Source: Ignavibacteriales bacterium (GTDB taxonomy: Bacteria > Bacteroidota > Ignavibacteria > Ignavibacteriales > Melioribacteraceae). Taken from it: a DNA stretch of 11,187 nt. Under the pieces are notes generated by a model, which saw nothing but the letters and a program-made list of their open reading frames with translations, ran no database searches and was not told the origin of the DNA. Below are positions 7,331 through 11,187 of this stretch, in pieces. Numbering within the stretch: the stretch's first letter is position 1; the number at the start of each line of letters is the position of its first letter. The position numbers and the translations under genes are program-made. The DNA lies in assembly GCA_007280825.1 (NCBI GenBank), contig QYQI01000151.1, forward strand, positions 1 to 11,187. The letters run 5' to 3'.

Positions 7331-8464
7331 TCATTTCTGATCTTTAATCACATATTCTTTTTCATCTTGAAAATTATGGACCAAAATTTCTCCCAATAAA
7401 CCGATTGCAAAGAATTGCACACCGACAATGACCAACAAGATTCCAAGAAAGAAAATTGGTCTGTTAACAATTGGGGAATGGGGATTAACAAAGAACCATT
7501 CGTAAGCAAGAACGAGATTAATTCCAAAACCAATTAGTGCGATAAAAAATCCGACAAAACCAAAAAGATGCATCGGACGTTTTATATAACGAGTAGTGAA
7601 GATAACGGTAATCAAATCAACAAAACCTTTGAAGAAACGCGTGATACCGAATTTTGTCTTACCATAACGGCGGGGATGATGTTTAACAATAATTTCCGCA
7701 ACAGAAAATCCTTTCCAATTGGCAAGAACAGGAATGTAACGGTGAAGTTCGCCATATACACTAATATTCTGAACAACTTGTTTGCGGTATGCTTTTAATC
7801 CGCAATTAAAATCATGAATCTTAACCTTTGTAAACAGTCGTGTTATATAATTAAAAAATTTGGACGAGAGTTTTTTTACTAACGGATCGTATCTTTTTTT
7901 CTTCCAGCCGGAAACAAGGTCATAACCTTCTTCAAGTTTTTTTAAGAGATTAGGAATTTCAGCCGGATCGTCTTGAAGATCGGCATCCATTGTAATGATC
8001 GCATCGCCCGTAACATGATTGAATGCTACTTGAAGTGCAGCGGATTTTCCGTAATTGGTTCTAAAACTGTAGAAATGAATTTTATTATCTACACGAATAA
8101 GTTCTTTAATTACATTTAAGGATTTATCAGAACTGCCGTCATCAACAAAAATAATTTCGTAATCGGAGGAGATTCCCCGAAGTGTTTTTTTTATTTCATT
8201 GTAAAGCGGTCTAAGAGATTCTTCTTCATTTAAAAACGGAACAACAATTGAAATTTTCTTAAAGCTGAAATTCTGAACTTGCTGAGGCGGTTGGTTTGGT
8301 TCACCTGAAGAAGGACGGAATTTTTTTCTGTTATTGTAATATCTTCTATAAGGTTTCTTAGGTTGATTCTGCTTTTGTGATTGCTGTGGCGGCTGATTTT
8401 GCGCCGGAATTATTTCTGGTTTTGGCTGTTGTATCTGCGGTTCCGGTTTATTCTGATTATCCAA
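7331..8464 (-). CDS. Membrane GT2 glycosyltransferase, DPM1/GtrB/CsbB-like, with a Gln/Pro-rich N-terminal tail
   Basis: Residues 71-295 form a GT-A domain with SIVVPFLNEEESL (72-84), the VDDGSSD loop (107-113), the metal-binding DADLQDD (160-166), CGLKAYRK and RRYGKTKFG. Two membrane helices follow (about 300-320 and 336-357). This layout is that of polyprenyl-phosphate glycosyltransferases, which charge undecaprenyl phosphate with a sugar on the cytoplasmic face, so it is a plausible donor supplier for the YfhO protein of this operon. The first 68 residues are an unusual disordered tail rich in Gln, Pro, Asn and Lys, with NQPPQQ twice. Translation must start at TTG 8464: an in-frame TAA lies at 8477-8479 and no ATG or GTG occurs before the catalytic domain. 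It is the first gene of the minus-strand run and has its own predicted promoter. Confidence 0.9.
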   Translation of the reverse strand: MDNQNKPEPQIQQPKPEIIPAQNQPPQQSQKQNQPKKPYRRYYNNRKKFRPSSGEPNQPPQQVQNFSFKKISIVVPFLNEEESLRPLYNEIKKTLRGISSDYEIIFVDDGSSDKSLNVIKELIRVDNKIHFYSFRTNYGKSAALQVAFNHVTGDAIITMDADLQDDPAEIPNLLKKLEEGYDLVSGWKKKRYDPLVKKLSSKFFNYITRLFTKVKIHDFNCGLKAYRKQVVQNISVYGELHRYIPVLANWKGFSVAEIIVKHHPRRYGKTKFGITRFFKGFVDLITVIFTTRYIKRPMHLFGFVGFFIALIGFGINLVLAYEWFFVNPHSPIVNRPIFFLGILLVIVGVQFFAIGLLGEILVHNFQDEKEYVIKDQK

Positions 8465-8514
8465 AGACCTATCCGTTTATTTCTGAAATCGTTGATGCTT
8501 GTGTTTATTCTTAT

Positions 8515-8545
8515 CAAAGTTAAAATAAGAAGTTGCTAAAATCAA
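8515..8545 (-). promoter_or_regulatory. Bacteroidetes-type promoter for the polysaccharide operon
   Basis: On the minus strand TTG (8545-8543) is followed by 20 bases and then TAACTTTG (8522-8515), a perfect match to the -7 consensus TAnnTTTG used by the primary sigma factor of Bacteroidota. Transcription would start around 8508, leaving a leader of roughly 45 bases before the TTG start codon. Confidence 0.6.
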
Positions 8546-8579
8546 TTTGGCAAATGAACTGCATAATAATTAGCCAAAG

Positions 8580-8610
8580 TTGACACTGCTTATAACAATC
8601 TTTAGATTTC
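8580..8610 (+). promoter_or_regulatory. Promoter for the small cysteine-cluster genes
   Basis: TTG (8580-8582, within a full TTGACA) is followed by 20 bases and TAGATTTC (8603-8610), matching TAnnTTTG in all fixed positions except the last. It also reads as TTGACA-N17-TAGATT for a sigma70-type promoter. Its ATG lies 21 bases after the -7 box, so the leader is very short. Confidence 0.55.
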
Positions 8611-8631
8611 CTTTAATAAGAAAGTAATTTT

Positions 8632-8973
8632 ATGGGCGGAATAATATTCTGGGGAATTATTCGAACGGCAGTTTTAATTCCCGTGCTCTGGATACTATAT
8701 GGTTTGATGGAATACAAATATTGGTGGTGGTTCGGAATACTCTCTGTTTACGGAGTGATTATTCACCCTGCGCTGATAAAATATAATATGTTTCTCCAAG
8801 AGAACGATGAGATAATTAATAACTCGCTTTGTTCATCTTGCAAGCATTTTGATAAAACGGCTGTTTTATGTTTGAAGTTTGATAAACATCCGACTTTAAC
8901 AAGTCTTCCTTGTGAAGGAATTGACTGGGAACCAATGGAACCAAAGAATGAAACGACAGAAGTACGTGCATAA
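8632..8973 (+). CDS. Small membrane protein with a four-cysteine cytoplasmic or external cluster, unknown function
   Basis: I do not recognise this 113-residue protein. It has two hydrophobic segments (about 4-25 and 31-47, the second opening with YKYWWWFG) followed by a soluble tail with Cys67, Cys70, Cys80 and Cys94 in a C-x2-C-x9-C-x13-C arrangement, ending LPCEGIDWEP. Four spaced cysteines with CEG.xW.P suggest a bound zinc ion or iron-sulfur cluster, but no family name follows from that. It is the first gene after a predicted promoter, has only a weak AAGAAAG purine stretch ahead of its ATG, and ends in tandem stops (TAATAA). A second tiny cysteine-containing gene follows within about 25 bases. 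Confidence 0.72.
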   Translation: MGGIIFWGIIRTAVLIPVLWILYGLMEYKYWWWFGILSVYGVIIHPALIKYNMFLQENDEIINNSLCSSCKHFDKTAVLCLKFDKHPTLTSLPCEGIDWEPMEPKNETTEVRA

Positions 8974-8998
8974 TAAAGAGAGATCAATTAAAAGTAAG

Positions 8999-9190
8999 AT
9001 GGTCTTTTGCGCTGAATGCGGTGAAGAGCTTGATATGTTCGGTCTCTCCGGTTCTGAAATTGATTTGGAAAAAATTAAAGAACGGCATAAACACTGCAAA
9101 GAAAAAGGAAAGTTCAAAGGGGATAAATGCGCAATGCTCTTTATAGCTGATGAAACCGAACCAATCTCAACTCAAGATGAAGACGAGTAA
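8999..9190 (+). CDS. Small zinc-ribbon-like protein, unknown function
   Basis: From ATG 8999 this is a 63-residue protein starting MVFCAECGEELDMFGL. The CAECG knuckle (Cys4, Cys7) pairs with HKHC (His30, His32, Cys33) and Cys44 to give a likely zinc site, and the protein ends in an acidic tail (DEDE). The frame stays open upstream to ATG 8912, but that start would overlap the previous gene by 62 bases and add residues without domain character, so I prefer 8999, 25 bases after the preceding stop. No strong ribosome site is visible, only AAGAGAGA further up. It is probably co-transcribed with the membrane protein before it. It could be a regulatory or metal-binding accessory protein; nothing specific can be claimed. 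Confidence 0.6.
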   Translation: MVFCAECGEELDMFGLSGSEIDLEKIKERHKHCKEKGKFKGDKCAMLFIADETEPISTQDEDE

Positions 9191-9417
9191 ATTATCTACT
9201 TACATCGGGCAAAAATTTTTATTGTAGCGGTTTATTTATTAGTTGATAATTATTCCAGTTATAAATAAGTTCATCGGGAAATAATTCTGTTATTGTAAAA
9301 GGGATAGTTTATTGAAAATCGGAAAAGAAAATCTATTGGATTGTTTATTAATGCCATTCGATCAAGCCTCACAATTAATTTATTAAATGAGAAATAGAAT
9401 ACGGAAAACAAATTAAT

Positions 9418-9422
9418 AGGAG
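9418..9422 (+). promoter_or_regulatory. Shine-Dalgarno of the permease gene
   Basis: AGGAG sits nine bases before ATG 9432 and fixes the start. The rest of the 241-bp gap (9191-9431) is A/T-rich; I found no convincing terminator, promoter or small gene in it. Confidence 0.7.
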
Positions 9423-9431
9423 TATCTCATT

Positions 9432-10979
9432 ATGAGTAGTCAATTATGGCAGAGAAAACCTGTCGAACACTTTGAAAGAGAAATGAAAGAAAGCAAGCTC
9501 AACCGTGTTCTCGGAAAGTGGGGCTTAACTTCTCTTGGTGTAGGCGCAATAATAGGTGCAGGAATATTTGTTATGACAGGAGTTGGTGCAAAAGAATATG
9601 CAGGTCCTGCATTAGCTCTTTCTTTTGTTGTTGCCGGTATCGGGTGCACATTTGCTGCATTGTGTTATGCGGAGTTTGCTTCGTTCCTGCCTGTCGAAGG
9701 TTCTGCATACGCATATTCGTATGCAACAGTGGGGGAGTTGTTTGCATGGATTATCGGTTGGGATTTAATTCTTGAATATGGCATGGGTGCTTCTGCCGTC
9801 GCGGTCGGATGGTCCGGCTACCTCGCAAAGTTTTTACATCTCTTTGATATAAAATTTCCCATCTGGTTAATGAATGATGTTTTTACTGCAAAGGAAATGA
9901 TTGCGGAGGCAACAAATAAAGGAACGCTTACAAATCTTACAACACGCTTCTCGGATCTTAGCTTTCCAACAATTTTTGGAATTGATTTTGCAGTTAATCT
10001 TCCTGCTTTGTTAATTATTTGGCTTCTTACATCAATTCTTGTTAGAGGAATTAAAAATGCATCAAATACAAACAATGTAATGGTTGCAATCAAAATTATA
10101 GTTGTATTGTTCATTATCATTTTAGGTGCACAATATATTAATACTGCAAATTGGAGCCCGTTTATTCCTGCACGCGGATTTTATACTGATTCATTAGGCG
10201 GGACTCACGGCGCATTTGGCTTTCTGGGAATTGTTGCCGGAGCGGCATATATTTTCTTTGCATACATTGGCTTTGATACAGTCTCAACTCATGCCGGCGA
10301 GGCAAAGAATCCGCAAAAAGATGTTCCGTTTGGAATAATCACTTCTTTAATTGTTTGTACAATTCTTTACATTCTTGTAGCACTCGTACTAACAGGAATG
10401 GTTAACTATAAAGATATTGATATTACCGCACCGATTGCCGCAGCGTTTGGCTCACAAGGTTTGAACTATGCAGTTTTTATTATCTCAGTTGCCGCAATTG
10501 CCGGACTCACATCCGTTTGTATTGTTATGCTTCTCGGTCAGTCGCGTGTATTTTATGCAATCTCGAAAGACGGGTTGCTTCCAAAGAAAACTTTTGGAGA
10601 AGTTCACCCGAAATTCCGCACTCCATGGAAAGCAAATATATTAATTGGTTTAGTTGTATCGCTTGTTTCTGCTTTTACTCCAATAGAAGGAATTTCTAAG
10701 ATGGTTAATATTGGAACACTGCTTGCATTTGTTTTGGTTTGTCTCGCGGTATGGATCATGAGAAAGAAAGAACCAACACGCCATCGTCCATTTAAAGCAC
10801 CGGTTATTTGGTTAGTTGCACCATTGGGAATTATTTTCAATCTGGGTATGATGTTAACTTTGGAATGGCAAAACTGGGCACGTCTTGTTGTCTGGCTTAT
10901 TATTGGATTATTGATTTATTTCTTGTATGGAAAGAAACACAGCGTTATGGCTAAACGTCTTGCCGAGGAAAAAGCTTAA
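9432..10979 (+). CDS. APC-superfamily amino-acid permease (cationic amino-acid transporter type)
   Basis: This 515-residue integral membrane protein has a cytoplasmic N-terminal stretch, then the substrate-site helix 1 LGVGAIIGAGIFVMTG (35-50) with its unwound GAGIF break. LPVEGSAYAYSYATVGEL (86-103) follows, then YIFFAYIGFDTVSTHAGEAKNPQKDVPFGI (helix 6 and the loop after it), and LLGQSRVFYAISKDGLLPKKTF. These are signature motifs of the CAT/YfnA branch of the APC family, and 12 or more helices fit the length. Family knowledge says it imports amino acids, often cationic or neutral ones, by proton symport or exchange; the actual substrate cannot be read from sequence. It is monocistronic as far as seen, with a good ribosome site upstream and a strong hairpin downstream. 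It has no evident link to the polysaccharide genes. Confidence 0.93.
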   Translation: MSSQLWQRKPVEHFEREMKESKLNRVLGKWGLTSLGVGAIIGAGIFVMTGVGAKEYAGPALALSFVVAGIGCTFAALCYAEFASFLPVEGSAYAYSYATVGELFAWIIGWDLILEYGMGASAVAVGWSGYLAKFLHLFDIKFPIWLMNDVFTAKEMIAEATNKGTLTNLTTRFSDLSFPTIFGIDFAVNLPALLIIWLLTSILVRGIKNASNTNNVMVAIKIIVVLFIIILGAQYINTANWSPFIPARGFYTDSLGGTHGAFGFLGIVAGAAYIFFAYIGFDTVSTHAGEAKNPQKDVPFGIITSLIVCTILYILVALVLTGMVNYKDIDITAPIAAAFGSQGLNYAVFIISVAAIAGLTSVCIVMLLGQSRVFYAISKDGLLPKKTFGEVHPKFRTPWKANILIGLVVSLVSAFTPIEGISKMVNIGTLLAFVLVCLAVWIMRKKEPTRHRPFKAPVIWLVAPLGIIFNLGMMLTLEWQNWARLVVWLIIGLLIYFLYGKKHSVMAKRLAEEKA

Positions 10980-11011
10980 CCCTAAAAATATTTTTTAAAT
11001 AATTATTACAT

Positions 11012-11055
11012 AAAAGGACTTTCATTACAACAATGAAAGTCCTTTTTTATTTTAT
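11012..11055 (+). terminator. Strong intrinsic terminator after the permease gene
   Basis: A perfect 15-bp stem (11012-11026 with 11032-11046) closes over the five-base loop ACAAC and runs into a T-rich tract (11043-11053). It starts 33 bases after the permease stop. Because the left arm opens with AAAA it is also plausible as a bidirectional terminator. It could alternatively belong to the left end of the transposon, since IS200-type elements carry a terminator there. Confidence 0.85.
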
Positions 11056-11086
11056 CCGGTTTATAAGTCGTATAATCGAAAGATTT

Positions 11087-11106
11087 CCGCGATGCTTGCG
11101 TCGGGG
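11087..11106 (+). promoter_or_regulatory. Small imperfect hairpin upstream of the transposase start
   Basis: CCGCGATG (11087-11094) and CGTCGGGG (11099-11106) pair around a CTTG loop with one G-G mismatch and one G-U pair. IS200/IS605 elements carry subterminal hairpins recognised by TnpA and leader hairpins that restrain its translation, and the position 24 bases before the ATG fits either role. Confidence 0.4.
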
Positions 11107-11130
11107 CAAAGAGATGAATAAATTGGAGAT

Positions 11131-11187
11131 ATGAGTGAACATGTCATCAAAAGTCATAACAAAACTCTTTTGCTGTACCATTTAGTA
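11131..11187 (+). CDS. tnpA: IS200/IS605-type transposase (TnpA), N-terminal 19 residues only
   Basis: From ATG 11131 the frame is open to the window end and reads MSEHVIKSHNKTLLLYHLV. The SHN.TLLLYHLV run is the start of the Y1 transposase domain of IS200/IS605-type elements, in which it continues into a C.AKYRR-like stretch. Those enzymes move single-stranded DNA with an HUH motif and one tyrosine, neither yet reached here. GGAG lies two bases from the ATG, an unusually short spacing. A possible TATAAT box sits at 11071-11076 but has no good -35 partner. Nineteen residues are little to go on, so the call rests on recognition of this opening. Confidence 0.65.
   Translation, partial: MSEHVIKSHNKTLLLYHLV

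Noticed and set aside
8912..8998. Longer start (ATG 8912 or 8948) for the zinc-ribbon-like gene
   Set aside because: It would overlap the previous gene by up to 62 bases, and the added residues have no domain character; ATG 8999 begins right at the CxxC knuckle.
9250..9290. Inverted repeat AATTATTCC / GGAAATAATT in the gap before the permease gene
   Set aside because: The arms are nine A/T-rich pairs with a bulge and a 17-base loop, and there is no T-tract; expected by chance in DNA this A/T-rich.
9818..10120. Minus-strand open frame of 100 codons inside the permease gene
   Set aside because: It is antisense to strongly conserved permease sequence and has no recognisable protein features.

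Overview
The window looks like part of an AT-rich genome of the Bacteroidota/Chlorobiota/Ignavibacteria (FCB) group. Three things point there: low G+C by eye, two divergent promoters that both fit the Bacteroidetes-type -33 TTG / -7 TAnnTTTG pattern with the same 20-base spacer, and protein style (a YfhO-type membrane protein, and a GT4 enzyme with the IADFRDPW-like motif common in this group). This placement is an inference from the sequence alone; an Ignavibacteria-like genome is my best guess.

Positions 1-8464 form one minus-strand run of six cell-surface polysaccharide genes. In transcription order these are: a DPM/GtrB/CsbB-like membrane GT2 glycosyltransferase (8464-7331, TTG start), an NAD-dependent sugar-nucleotide epimerase/dehydratase (7209-6154), a GT4 glycosyltransferase (6102-4813), a YfhO-family membrane protein (4726-2192), a Wzx-like flippase (2191-674), and a second GT4 glycosyltransferase cut by the window edge (674-1). 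The last three abut or overlap by one base. Together they suggest a pathway that makes a sugar nucleotide, assembles a lipid-linked glycan in the cytoplasm, flips it, and modifies it outside the membrane with a sugar delivered from undecaprenyl phosphate.

A 167-bp intergenic region (8465-8631) holds back-to-back promoters. To the right on the plus strand are two tiny cysteine-cluster genes of unknown function (8632-8973 and about 8999-9190). A 241-bp gap follows, then an APC-superfamily amino-acid permease (9432-10979) and a strong intrinsic terminator (11012-11055). The window ends in the first 19 codons of what looks like an IS200/IS605-type transposase (11131 onward), with a small hairpin just upstream.

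The most unusual feature is a set of short tandem repeats, mostly of 7-bp period, scattered through the polysaccharide operon. One lies inside a gene. At 5508-5586 an in-frame 72-bp, G+C-rich repeat insertion flanked by 7-bp direct repeats adds 24 residues to the GT4 glycosyltransferase; without it the protein reads as a continuous family-like sequence. Another array supplies the last eight codons and stop of the epimerase gene. The intergenic spacers carry further 7-bp or TGCG-type repeats, each of a different sequence.
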